Part shown: positions 1-8,496 of the stretch, piece after piece | How the letters are laid out: the number at the start of each line of letters is the position of its first letter | Position numbering within the stretch: the stretch's first letter is position 1 | NCBI GenBank assembly: GCA_963575745.1 | Contig: CAUYUJ010006369.1 | Span: 1 to 37,500, forward strand | Source: Prorocentrum cordatum | Taxonomy: Eukaryota; Sar; Dinophyceae; Prorocentrales; Prorocentraceae | Reading direction: 5' to 3' | Length of the DNA stretch: 37,500 nucleotides | Translations under genes and position numbers: made by a program | The notes under the pieces: model-generated | The model's input: the letters and a program-made list of their open reading frames with translations, nothing else | Told to the model about the DNA's origin: nothing | The model's database searches: none

Positions 1-74
1 GTCAGGTTCGGTGTGGGCGGCGTACAGTCAAGACGCTGAAGCAAGGACCACGTTGGGCTCAGGAGGGATTCTGT

Positions 75-205
75 CAGGAGGAGAGAAAACACAGACGCAA
101 TCAATCGTGGGCTCTCAGGAAAATATGGGAACATAGGGGAAGTGGGCGGAATACGAGAACCCAGAAAGCATGGGAAAATATTGGGGAGTCCTGGGATCTG
201 CTTCT
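75..205 (+). repeat. Dispersed ~150-bp repeat, copy A (diverged)
   Basis: This stretch begins CAGGAGGAGAGAAAACACAG, continues with a CAATCAATCGT core and several AAAATATGGGAA-like subunits, and ends near TTCTATGTATT. The same order of elements occurs at 2961-3110 and 35241-35395, so it is one of three copies in direct orientation. It is the most diverged copy. No coding frame or terminal inverted repeat is visible. Confidence 0.7.
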
Positions 206-240
206 ATGTATTGCGAAGGCCTTACGGCCGGTGCCGCCGA

Positions 241-359
241 CCCTGAAGACGACGATGACGACGACGGCGACGACGACGACGACGATGAAAGGCGAGGAGA
301 CGGAGGAGGAGGAGGAGGAGGAGGCGGATTAGCAGCAGGAGGAGGAGGAGGAGGAGCAG
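241..359. repeat. Trinucleotide microsatellite, GAC/GAT then GGA
   Basis: A run of GAC/GAT triplets passes into GGA triplets. Reading frames through it are open on both strands because the repeat is triplet-based. They would encode homopolymeric Asp, Gly or Ser tracts and are not evidence of a gene. Confidence 0.9.
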
Positions 360-404
360 CCTGGACCACCCCCGCGGCCCATTCAGGCCATGCTGTACTT
401 CTGT

Positions 405-1000
405 ACAGTCAAGTCGTTGTGGGGCCTCCTGAAGGCCGCTTGGAAGCCTCTTGGGGACTTCTTGGGGCGTATATGGGACCTCTTTAGGGCCTCTTGGGGC
501 TTTTTGGGGGCTTCTTGGGCAGTTTTGGGGCGCTCTTACGCTGTCTGGCCCCTTCGGAGGCCATCTTGGAGGCCTCTCGCGGCCGCCTTGGGGCTCTTTT
601 GGGGTCCTGTTGAGCCGCCTTAGGTGCCTCTTGGACCGTTTTGGGTGCCTTTTCCATTGGCTGTTTCGGGGCCTTTTTGGGCCGTTCTTGGGCCGCCTTG
701 GGGGCTTCTTGGGCGGTCTTGGGGCCTTCTTGGAGGCAGCTTGGGCCATGAAGGTCCTCTGAAAGCCGAAAAGGACGATAACACGAAAAATTGTCAAACA
801 CATATGGGAAATCAATGATTTTGCCCTCTGGAGGCGCTGTTTGGGGTTCTCCTGTGGCCCTCCTGCGCCATCGTGGGGGCCTCGTGGGCACTCTTGTTTT
901 GGGCCACCTTGGGCTGTCTTGGGGCCGTCTTGGGCCGTCTTGAGGCCATTTTGGGCTATCGTGAGGCGGGCTTGATGCCTTCTTGGAGTCCCATGAGGCC
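405..1000 (+). repeat. Helically phased G-tract repeat, block I
   Basis: Degenerate CTTGGGG(C/A)C units recur every 10-11 bp for almost 600 bp. Counted by hand, unit starts run 451, 462, 473, 484, 494, 504, 515, 525, 536 and on to 652 (about 19 steps averaging 10.6 bp), then 677, 688, 698, 709, 719, 730, 741. Two units make about 21 bp, or seven codons, so all frames stay fairly open and the antisense frames encode Pro/Arg/Lys-rich heptad-like peptides. I regard those peptides as artefacts. Related blocks lie at 5165-5400, 13030-13520, 31510-32130 and 33500-34010. Confidence 0.85.
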
Positions 1001-1345
1001 TAAGAGGCTAAAATTTATGATTTTCCATATGTTGTCAGAATGCAGAGGGCCGAGGGAGAACGAATCTGTGTGGCGACCCCCCCCAGGACCTCTCCAGGAC
1101 ACCCCTGGGACCCCTCCCCCCCCCGCGCAGGGAAGGGATCAACGGGAAGGGGCTTCCCTTCGATTCCACACCTAGGTTGTTCAATTTCGCTGTGCACGGC
1201 CGGTCTGAGGAAGAGGGCGAGTGGAAAGGCCGGTCGAAGGAACGGGGCCCAGGTCAGTGGAATTCAGGAAGACGGAGACGACGAGTCGAACGGGAAAGCC
1301 CGATTCGAACGGAAGAGCCCCTCACACACGCCGACCGGGTCGGCG
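1001..1345. other. No gene recognised
   Basis: GC-rich sequence between the phased block and the TTG microsatellite. It contains short C-runs near 1078-1125. No frame here looks like a protein domain and no inverted repeat stands out. Confidence 0.6.
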
Positions 1346-1420
1346 TTTTTGATGTTGTTGTTTTTGTTGTTGTTGGTGGTGGTGGTGGTTGTTGTGGTGG
1401 TGGCGGTGGTGGTGGTGGTG

Positions 1421-1451
<31 letters not shown>

Positions 1452-1550
1452 CTTATTGTTGTTGTTGTTTGTTGTTGTTGTCCGTTGTTGTTTTTGTCGT
1501 TGTTGTTGCTGCTGCTGCTGTTGTTGTTGTTGTTGCTGTTGTTGAACATT
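1346..1550. repeat. TTG/GTG trinucleotide microsatellite (~200 bp)
   Basis: Nearly pure (TTG)n with interspersed GTG, GCT and GTC triplets. Apparent proteins through it are poly-Val, poly-Leu or poly-Cys on the plus strand and poly-Asn/Thr/His on the minus strand, and should not be annotated as genes. Confidence 0.95.
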
Positions 1551-1699
1551 ATTACTTCTAAAGAATAATTATTGTTGGGACCCCTGGTGCACGACCCCCC
1601 CGCCGCGCCTAGGCCGCAGCCTCATTTTCATCATTTTCGTGAGGAAGTCTCAGGCAAAACGGGTTGGTCCGGATCCGGTTGTGTTGTTACGATCGGTCT

Positions 1700-1793
1700 T
1701 CCCTTGCAAAAAATAAGCTAAAGTGGACATTTCTTGTTCTAACATAACCAAACTTCAAGAATCCCTTGCAAAAAATAAGGTAAAGTGGACATT
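1700..1793 (+). repeat. 32-bp direct repeat pair, 62-bp offset
   Basis: The sequence starting TCCCTTGCAAAAAATAAG and ending TAAAGTGGACATT occurs at 1700-1731 and 1762-1793 with one C/G difference. The spacer between the copies is about 30 bp and unrelated. The sequence just downstream (1800-2000) is AT-richer than its surroundings. Function is unknown; it could be a fragment of a transposon end. Confidence 0.85.
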
Positions 1794-2223
1794 CGCGCGC
1801 GCAAGACGAAATCCTTCCAAAACCTTAGTTTTCGTAACGATTTTAACATAAAAACATCAACAAACCAATGGTTTTTCAAAACAAAATTGTCAAAATTTCA
1901 TCCCGCGCGCTCTTGTGGATTCGTAGGAAACCCAACACTTTTTAATCATTTCTGTCAAACGGGCTTTTGCGAGCAACTTTTTCGAACTTCTGCAACAACG
2001 GTTGCGCACCTGCCAGGGCCATCATCCCTGTCAAATAATACCATGCGGGACACATTCGTTTTTTCTTCGCGCGCGCACGCCGTCGTCGTCGGCCGCGGGG
2101 CCCTGAAAGTAGCCACGGTCGTCCGCATGCCACGAAGTGAAGTGTCCGAACGTCATAGGGCGGGAAGCTGGGTGTGGGTGGTGGCGAAGAGTCGTTTGGA
2201 AATTTGGTAGAGCTTGAACCGCC

Positions 2224-2240
2224 CCCCCACAAAGTGGGGG
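2224..2240 (+). repeat. Perfect 7-bp hairpin, loop AAA (copy 1)
   Basis: CCCCCAC pairs perfectly with GTGGGGG around a three-base AAA loop. The same stem sits exactly 223 bp downstream. The stem is identical in both copies while the loop differs. Confidence 0.85.
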
Positions 2241-2446
2241 TATTGCCCGCCTCCTATGAAAACCCTGGCACTGGTGAGAACTGTGTGTCCCCACGTGCTA
2301 GTAATTGTTGTTGTTGTTGTTGTTGAGTGTAGTAGCCACGGTCGTCCGCACGCCACGAAGTGAAGTGTCCCAACGTCATAGGGCGGGAAGCTGTGTTTGG
2401 GTGGTCGCGAAGAGTCGTTTGGATATTTGGTAGAGCTTGTAATGCC

Positions 2447-2463
2447 CCCCCACGAAGTGGGGG
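2447..2463 (+). repeat. Perfect 7-bp hairpin, loop GAA (copy 2)
   Basis: Second-copy counterpart of the 2224-2240 hairpin, with the same CCCCCAC/GTGGGGG stem and a GAA loop. It is followed by GTATTGCC as in copy 1. Confidence 0.85.
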
Positions 2464-2524
2464 TATTGCCTGGTGTCGTATGAAAACCCTGGCACTGGGG
2501 AGAACACCACGCGTTCGGGTAAAA

Positions 2525-2630
2525 TGATTGTTGTTGTTGTTGTTGTTGTTGGTTGTTGGTTGTTGGTTGTTGTTGTCGTCGTCGTTGTCGTTGTCGTTGT
2601 CGTGTGTGTGTGTGTGTGTGTGTGTGTCCC
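2525..2630. repeat. TTG, then GTC/GTT, then TG microsatellites
   Basis: A (TTG)n tract passes into GTCGTT repeats and then a (TG)n tract near 2603-2629. It directly follows the second copy of the 223-bp duplication. Confidence 0.9.
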
Positions 2631-2764
2631 TGGGCCCTATTCTTCTGGATTGCCTGCCGTTCCTCAGATCTGGGTCGGGGAGCCTCTTCGCGGCCGAGGG
2701 TCGCCGTGGTCATTACACGGCACTGTGCACGCAGGGGTCCATAAAAGACAGCATTTGGGATACC

Positions 2765-2960
2765 TCGCGAGAGGGCATGCGGGAGATCAGATGGCAGACC
2801 AGAGGGGAGACCAGACGTGAGCCTGCGGGGAGGCCATGGAAGGGAGACGATGCGGGAGGTCAGATGGGAGACCATTTAGACAGGGGAGACCGGGAAACCA
2901 TCAGGGCAACCACACCGGAGACCAGACGGGAGACCGAAGGGATATTAGGGAAACCATATT
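2765..2960 (+). repeat. Degenerate GGGAGACCAG short-period repeat
   Basis: GGGAGACC(A/C)GA-like units recur roughly every 10-13 bp, with a few more near 3140-3180. The phasing resembles the G-tract blocks, but the consensus is different. It leads directly into dispersed repeat copy B. Confidence 0.6.
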
Positions 2961-3110
2961 CAGGAGGGGAAGAAACACACAGACACAATTAATCGTCGAT
3001 CCTCAGGAAAATATGGGAAGTGGTGGGGAAGACAAAAACTCAGAAAATATATGAAAATATGGGGAATATGTTTATTTGTGTGTATTTATTTGTGTGTTTG
3101 TGGGCCTCCT
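2961..3110 (+). repeat. Dispersed ~150-bp repeat, copy B
   Basis: Begins CAGGAGGGGAAGAAACACAC, contains CAATTAATCGTCGAT and repeated AAAATATGGG(G)AA units, and ends in TATTTGTGTGTATTTATT. It matches 35241-35395 almost base for base over the first 40 positions and 75-205 more weakly. Neither copy has an obvious protein. Confidence 0.85.
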
Positions 3111-3812
3111 CACATACGGGGTACCATGGAAGACATGTTAAGGGAGACCAGGAGACAAAATGAGAGACCAGACCGTGGGGACCCATGCCAAGGAACGTTT
3201 TGCTTGCCTCCAGGGTGCCATTTGTTTCTTCTTGGGATTCGATGGTTTTGCTGTGGAGAGCGCGACGTTCCCACACCAGGAATCAATGGACCTCCTGGGG
3301 TCTCAGGGCTGTTTGTTTGTGTAAGGTTTCTTGTAGACTAGCCTCCACTGTACGAGAGACCATCAACCTACCGATCCCAGGGCCAGCCACTGGACCCTCT
3401 GGGTCCCCCTTGCGAGCCACATAGCCCCGACAGACAAGACGTACCCCTGCACACAAGCTGCGGTCGGGGGGAAACCGTGCCGTCGGAGATCTCGAGTCGC
3501 TCCCTTGCAGTGGCACCAGCAGGTATCCGGCCGCTGGCGCGCAGCTCGACGGGCCGTCGTACCACGTGCCGCACGTGCCCCAGGGCGCCACCCACGTGCC
3601 CGCGCAGCGCGCGGCCGCGCAGGTCGCGCGCCCCGCCGCCGCCTCCCCGCCCACCCCCCGCTCGAGGGGCAGCGACGGGCAGTCTCGGGTCTGAGGTTTT
3701 TGAGGTTTTCGCACGTTGCTGTCAGTTCTCGGCGGTTGCCCAGCCTCGGGGTACCTCCCAGCAGCGGCGCCTCGCCGAGGGTTTTCCCGAACGGCCTCCG
3801 AGGAGCTTGGGG
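3111..3812. other. No gene recognised
   Basis: GC-rich sequence between dispersed repeat B and the first MITE copy. Open frames on both strands around 3280-3720 are Arg/Pro/Ala-rich and look like composition artefacts. No splice-bounded coding block was convincing. Confidence 0.5.
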
Positions 3813-3816
3813 TTAA

Positions 3817-3966
3817 GTCGGGCGTGTCCCCCTACAGGAGGGATATTAAAAAATAGTCAACATAGTGTTGGGGCATTTTTTATTTTCGAATCTTGTTGAA
3901 GCTCGTTGTTTTTTTAACTAGTTTGCACTTTCCTTCAACATCTGCCTGTAGGGGGACATGCCCGAC
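3817..3966. mobile_element. MITE-like element, copy 1 (~22-bp terminal inverted repeats)
   Basis: The left end GTCGGGCGTGTCCCCCTACA (3817 on) is the reverse complement, with one mismatch over 22 bp, of the right end finishing at 3966. The 106-bp interior is AT-rich and non-coding. A TTAA abuts the left end at 3813-3816 and another lies at 3973-3976, six bases beyond the right end, so a clean target-site duplication cannot be claimed. A second element with related ends lies at 34966-35120. Small size, inverted termini, AT-rich core and two copies suggest a non-autonomous DNA transposon. Confidence 0.7.
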
Positions 3967-4287
3967 CTATTATTAAGGGGGCCGCCACCTCCTCCCTCCT
4001 CTTTGAAATCGAGGACCGGGGAGAAGGGAGGTCACCGCCCGCCAAACCACCCCAACCCAACCCGAAGGCCCCGATTTGCCCGCGAAGGGGGGGGTGTCGG
4101 GGAACATAACAAAAAAACATCTGAAGCCCGTAGCCCCCCCAATCTGAAATTCGGGTCTTCGGGTTGGGCTGGGTGATCTGGTCGGCAGTCAGGAGGGTCA
4201 GCGAAGTTTTGGCAGTTGGGGGGGGGGGCAAGCGGCGAGGCGCACGCGCAGGCCGCTCCGCCCCGCATCACGGGCGGCGGCCTGCCC

Positions 4288-4316
4288 CCCCCCCCGCCTT
4301 CGGAGGGCGGGGGGGG
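4288..4316 (+). repeat. 11-bp GC-only hairpin
   Basis: CCCCCCCCGCC (4288-4298) pairs perfectly with GGCGGGGGGGG (4306-4316) around the loop TTCGGAG. It should be very stable as RNA or DNA, but no adjacent gene is visible, so a terminator or regulatory role is not supported. Confidence 0.8.
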
Positions 4317-4373
4317 CACGGGAACGAGCGCGTGCTGGCACTCGGGAGCGGCCCCACTCCAGGGCTCGTTTCG

Positions 4374-4445
4374 ACTTCTCCGATTCGGTTCGATTTCGAT
4401 GGCCTCGGATTCCGATTCGATTCGGCTTCGAATTCCGATCTGGGT
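4374..4445 (+). repeat. Degenerate GATTCG/TTCGAT short repeat
   Basis: Hexamer-like GATTCGATTC / TTCCGATTCG units repeat across about 70 bp. No coding or structural role is visible. Confidence 0.6.
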
Positions 4446-5164
4446 TCCTATTACACAGCCGGGGAACAAGTTATAACAAACTCAACATGACGATTATAGT
4501 GAATGATCTGCAGACGGCAACGCCCAGACAGGATCATTAAGTGAGATTCGCCTTTCAATGTTGGCCGCGCGCGCAGGCGTGCACCATGAGCCAGGTCATT
4601 GACATACCACACTTTGGCTTTGCGCGCCCACTGGCAACATTGGCAGGCGGACGCTAGTGAATGCCCGGGTGCTCTTTCAAGCGCATCCTTCGCAGGGCCG
4701 CTGGCGTGGGTTGATCCACGTTCTGCTTTGCGGTTTCGCGCCCACCTGTCGGATGGCTAACGTGCAACGCGCAATGCAGACGATATGTTTCTTCCCGTAA
4801 CTCTGACAGGCGGATGTCATTTGATGCGACAGGCCCCGCCTGGTCGGATTCAACATATTTTTGGCTTCCCTCCCTGTGCCACTTTTGTTATTGAATCGCT
4901 TCGCTCATTCCGCCGGCCCGTATTGTGCCATCGCGGGCGTTTGCTTGCGCGGTCGCGAGCCAGGCGGCGCTGGTGGGCCGTGGTCGTTTTTCAGAGGCGT
5001 TGCGGCAAAACGCATGGGCATGAAGCAGTTTGTTTGGAGCTTGTTGTGGGGGCTTCGGCCTCTACTGTCTTACGAGGTGGCTGGCTATCTAGTGGTTTTC
5101 GGCCCATCCCGCCATCGTGCCTGGGTTGTAGGTCAGAGGCCTCATGGATGTTCGTTGAAATATC
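4446..5164. other. No gene recognised
   Basis: Moderate-GC sequence without a convincing domain on either strand. Long frames at 4785-5204 and 4861-5478 overlap in different frames, and the latter runs into phased block II. Confidence 0.5.
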
Positions 5165-5400
5165 GTGGCAGGCCTTTCGAGGGTTTCTTTGGAGGCAGTT
5201 TTGAGGGTTCTTGGGGGCCGTCGGGGGGCTTCTTGTGGCTTCTGTTTAGGCCTCGTGGGGTCTCTTGCAGGCCTTTTGGGGCCGCATGGGGGCTGCTTGG
5301 GGCGGAAGTCTCGAATTGTCGGTTCGTGCCCCCTCACTTGGGTCCCTCTTGGGGCCCTCTTGGGGCTCTCTTGGGCCGTTCGGGCGTTTCGTGGGCTGAT
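5165..5400 (+). repeat. Helically phased G-tract repeat, block II
   Basis: Same family as block I. G-tract units start near 5165, 5176, 5189, 5201, 5211, 5221, 5233, 5246, 5255, 5265, 5276, 5286 and 5297, then 5338, 5349, 5360, 5371, 5380 and 5391. The mean spacing is close to 11 bp. Confidence 0.8.
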
Positions 5401-5544
5401 AATGATCGTAACTGCTGCTGCCGTGGACAATTAGCTTTGGAAACGACCCAACAGCGATTTCCGAAACATCTGTCTTAACACTATATATGTATGGAAACAT
5501 ATCGAATTACCATAGATTGCGCTTTTCGGCGACGTCTTAAAAAC

Positions 5545-5591
5545 ACTACCAGACAATTCGCAATCGCTCTTAAAAGCCATTGCCTGGTAAG
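5545..5591. repeat. Imperfect 12-bp inverted repeat
   Basis: CTACCAGACAAT (5545-5556) is the reverse complement of ATTGCCTGGTAA (5580-5591) at 10 of 12 positions. The loop is about 23 bp. Two TCTTAAAA motifs lie nearby. It may be a remnant transposon end, but no counterpart was found. Confidence 0.45.
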
Positions 5592-5804
5592 GGCGGCGGC
5601 AGATTTTACATAGTATGTTAGCGTGCTAAGAGCTCGAAAACTGATGATCCTGGTATGTGGGTGTCTTCATTGTCCACTCATATGAGTTGGTGGCGCGCTC
5701 GTGTTGTTGAGTTCAGAGGTCGGGGCACTCACAAAAATAGGTTTATCGCGCGATGTGTTCCCAACAAAACAGTCTGATTTGTTCGGGGAGCCACAGGCTC
5801 TTTC

Positions 5805-5940
5805 ACGAGGAGGGGGAGGGGGAGGATGAGGAGAAAGAGGGGGAGGAGGACGATTCGGAGGAGGAGGGGGAGGATCAGGAAGGAAGAGGAGGAGGAGGAG
5901 GAAGAGGAAACTGAGGAGGAGGAAGAGGAGGGAGGGTGCG
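5805..5940 (+). repeat. Purine-rich GAGGAGG tract
   Basis: A run of GAG/GGA/GGGGGA units. A second shorter tract lies at 6122-6178. Similar tracts lie inside the predicted introns of the plus-strand genes; here they flank a possible minus-strand exon, for which they would be pyrimidine tracts. Confidence 0.8.
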
Positions 5941-6182
5941 ATGGCGCCGCCATCGCAGCTGCTTTGGTCCAAGCAGCATGCCCTGCTCTTCTTGTAGCAG
6001 GTGGATCGCGCGGCCAGTATGGGTGGCAAACCCGTCGCCATCTTTCACTGCACGTGTTGACGCTGCAGGAGTTTTTTTTTTGAAGTTGCTTGCTTTCAGT
6101 TCGCAAGGGGAGTGTAGTATAAGTAGAAGGAAGAGGAGGATGAGGAGAGAGGGGGAGAAGGGGGGAGGGGATGAGCAGTGAA

Positions 6183-6439
6183 GCCACATCGGCATACATC
6201 GGGTTGGCGTCGTTGTCAGTGTTGGCAGTTCTAGATGCAGATGCACGTGCCGCCTCGTGTGCCAATGTGTGAAATAAGTTCTGGCAGGCAACCACTGGGC
6301 CACGCTCTGCGGAGTGTGCACGAGCCTCGCCGAGCTGCAGAACCACCAAACCTATCTGGTCGCCTGTGGCGACGAGGACGGGTCTCAACTTCTCGAGCGC
6401 CACCTCTCCGTGATTTGTGACCTCTTGCGGTCCAGACAA
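6183..6439 (-). CDS. Weak minus-strand exon candidate, unknown protein
   Basis: Read on the minus strand from an ATG at 6439, about 85 codons have balanced, non-repetitive composition (starting MSGPQEVTNHGEVALEKLR and including a hydrophobic VLVATGDQIGLVVLQLGEA helix) before the frame enters a pyrimidine tract that could be an intron. A plus-strand frame over the same bases also looks acceptable, so strand is not settled. No family is recognised. Further minus-strand pieces may lie at 5940-6080 and 6700-6860. Confidence 0.25.
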
Positions 6440-7011
6440 GGCTCGTTGGGCCGACGTTCAAGATTTGAGAATTCGTGGCATTTGGCTCCCGCTCCGCCTC
6501 CCTGACCCAGCCAATAGCCTTCTCCAGCCTCCCCCTCCCCCGTTCCCCTTCAGTTGCTTTTGTGTTTTGCCTGAGAGGCAACATCGCCCTCGAAGCGCTG
6601 GTCAATTCTTCAGCGCGCGGTCCATCCGCGCCGCCCCCAGCGGCGGGGCCGTCCAGGGTCCAGCTGCAGTGATGTTGGGTCGCTCGCTGAGTCGATATTG
6701 TTTCAAAATGGATGGAGGCAGCTTCGGAGTTCGAGTTGGCGACCTTGCCGACATCATCCAGTGCCATGTGCCAGCCAAGACCCAAGCATCAAGGCTTCGA
6801 TCTCGGATCATCACGTTGTGCAGGCGTGAACCTTTCTCGCAGCTCAGCCGTGTTGCTGGCAATCTGTTCGCTCGAGGTCGGAGAGAGCGTGTGGAACAGG
6901 CTCTGGGCCCCTCCTGCCTCCTTTTCCCACTCGTCTTCTCCTCCTCTGCATCCTCCCGCTCATCACGTCGTCGCGTCGCCCTTGTCTTCCCCCCCGCCGT
7001 TGCCCGGGCAG
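6440..7011. other. Ambiguous stretch, possibly coding
   Basis: Both strands have plausible short blocks near 6700-6890, followed by a pyrimidine tract at 6905-7010 ending in CAG just before the first convincing exon of the next gene. That tract could be the 3' part of an intron. I cannot choose a frame here. Confidence 0.3.
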
Positions 7012-7215
7012 GCTTTGCGACAACCTCGGCCGCTCCATCGCCGCAGCTGCGGACGCTCCAGTTCCTGTCGCAGCTGTTCCTGATACTGATGGTGGTGGCG
7101 GGCATGTCGAGGCGGCTCCGCCGCCACCCCAGGGCGGGGAAGCTGATGATGAGGTCATCGAGGATTCCAGTCGAGCTCTTTGGTTATATCCAATCCAGCC
7201 CGCCCCCAACCCCAC
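7012..7215 (+). CDS. PHD-finger gene, exon 1 (N-terminal acidic/Pro-rich segment)
   Basis: The segment follows an AG at 7010-7011 and stays open in one frame (TGC GAC from 7016) until an in-frame TAG at 7217 that coincides with a possible GTAGAG donor at 7216. It encodes a low-complexity Ala/Pro/Gly/Asp stretch with an acidic EADDEVIEDSS patch, probably a disordered linker. I infer it belongs to the same gene as the following blocks from strand, spacing and continuity. No start codon could be assigned, so the true N-terminus may lie upstream. Boundaries are approximate. Confidence 0.4.
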
Positions 7216-7299
7216 GTAGAGAGTTGGGTTCAAAATCCAAATGGCATTGGGGTCCCAAGTGGGGCCCATGGGGAGTGCAGTCCTTGTTGGGTAGCTCCA

Positions 7300-7467
7300 G
7301 CTCCTGCAGGTTCGCTTGCCGGCGCAGTCTACCGCTCGTGCTGTCTATGAGCAGATGGGCCATGCTGCCCTGGTGAATGCACTGCTGGTACGCGACAATG
7401 AGCTCAGGCAGCTCCGAGTTGCCCGCGACACGACGGCAAGACAGTTGAAGGCCAGAACTAAACAGCT
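7300..7467 (+). CDS. PHD-finger gene, exon 2 (coiled coil)
   Basis: One frame encodes about 50 residues of charged amphipathic helix, including HAALVNALLVRDNELRQLRV and then KARTKQLE, a probable coiled coil. It follows a CAG at 7307-7309. Downstream is an A-rich stretch (7468-7545) with runs of A that looks intronic. From memory, a short coiled coil near the N-terminus is typical of a large dinoflagellate-restricted family of hypothetical proteins. That family assignment is inference. Confidence 0.5.
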
Positions 7468-7563
7468 AGAGGGTAGAAAAAAAAAGCGATCAAAAAAGAG
7501 CAGGACGATAATACGTCATGGCAAATAATAAAAAAAACGTAGGGGTGTCAGGTTGACCGTTCA

Positions 7564-7700
7564 GGGGTCGATGTCTTTGGCTATGCGTCGAACGATGGCG
7601 TCTGCGTCGGGCAGTGGGATAGGCTTAGGCTTGTTGATCGACATCTCGAAAGATAGCGTTTACAGGGCAGAGCGGAGAGTTGCTGCTGCCTTGATTTTCT
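7564..7700 (+). CDS. PHD-finger gene, exon 3
   Basis: After a CAG at 7561-7563 the frame reads GSMSLAMRRTMASASGSGIG, then LLIDISKDSVYRAERRVAAA. This looks like a conserved motif (regular hydrophobic spacing, mixed polar residues) that I associate with the same dinoflagellate hypothetical family. The 3' edge is uncertain; the frame closes at a TAA at 7757. Function is unknown. Confidence 0.45.
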
Positions 7701-7829
7701 GGCTCCGCCTTCCGCGTCGCTCCGAGAGTTTGATGACAGTGGAGCGCCCTGGGCCCTAAACCAGTAGAGGGGGGGGGAAGCAGTCAAGGCGCGTGGGCTC
7801 ACGCGCCAATGTCTTCCCCATCAGAAGGG

Positions 7830-8220
7830 TAGGGCGTCTTGCTAGATCGCGACTGTTCCACCGCAACGCAGCTGACCTCCTGGATGCAGAGAGAGCGCAG
7901 AGGGCGACGGAAGGCATTGGCTGCACGCAGCTCGCCGTGCACGCATTCTCCACTGACGCTACTAACAGCACCGTCCTTCACCAGAGTAAGTTGCAGACTT
8001 GCCTTGTAAAGTCGATGTACCTGTCAAACATTGAATGCAATGCTGAGGACGACCCAACTCTTAAGAGCTCGAGCTTGCGCAATGCAGTTTTCTCAGATGT
8101 CCAAAGGGTTTGCGGTGGAACGGCCCCTCACACATACAGTCTGATTCACAGGCAGTTCTCATGCACTGGTGGCCTTATATGGAATACGGAATGGGCAGCG
8201 GAAACTGGGGTTTCTATTGC
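7830..8220 (+). CDS. PHD-finger gene, exon 4
   Basis: An open block of about 130 codons with a balanced composition, including HAFSTDATNSTVLHQSKLQT and FSDVQRVCGGTA. The STDATNS segment is the best candidate for a conserved motif. It is followed at 8270-8350 by a purine-rich GAGGAGG tract that I read as intron, then by an AT-rich TATATA stretch (8395-8470). No catalytic signature is recognised. Confidence 0.5.
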
Positions 8221-8496
8221 GAAGTGGACATCTGGTCTGAAGAATAGGGATGCGCCAAACAAAAGTCATCGGGTCAGGAGAGGGAGGATATGAGGAGGGG
8301 AGGGGGAGTAGGGGAATTGAGGGTGAATGGCAGAGGGCAGAGGGTAGGTGGAGGTGTACGATGTCCGTATGTCCGTTACTGTTACTACACACGTATGCTA
8401 TGCATACACCATATATACGTGTACATATATACTTAGTGCTGAAGGAGGGGTATATATATACATATACATTCAAAGAGAGTGAGAGAAAAATAAATC

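Larger units (their letters stand above)
2110..2555 (+). repeat. 223-bp tandem duplication with internal hairpin and TTG tail
   Basis: Two adjacent copies start with TAGCCACGGTCGTCCGC at 2110 and 2333, an exact 223-bp offset. They share the block containing CCACGAAGTGAAGTGTCC, AACGTCATAGGGCGGGAAG and AAAACCCTGGCACTGG, and each ends in a (TTG)n tract (2303-2325 and 2527-2550). The copies differ by scattered substitutions, so the duplication is not brand new. Each carries a hairpin annotated separately. Confidence 0.9.

Noticed and set aside
222-815. Long minus-strand Pro/Arg/Lys-rich protein
   Set aside because: It is the translation of the ~10.5-bp phased repeat plus GGA microsatellite; all frames are similarly open and the peptide has no independent features.
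1322-1549. Poly-Asn/His/Thr protein (minus) and poly-Val/Cys proteins (plus)
   Set aside because: Produced by a pure trinucleotide microsatellite.
4468-4545. Faint resemblance to the 3' end of 18S rRNA (AAGTTATAACAA, later GGATCATTA)
   Set aside because: Short motifs only, wrong spacing, and no neighbouring rRNA sequence; chance similarity is more likely.
8395-8470. TATATA-rich stretch as a promoter
   Set aside because: It lies within a predicted intron, and dinoflagellate promoters generally lack TATA boxes.
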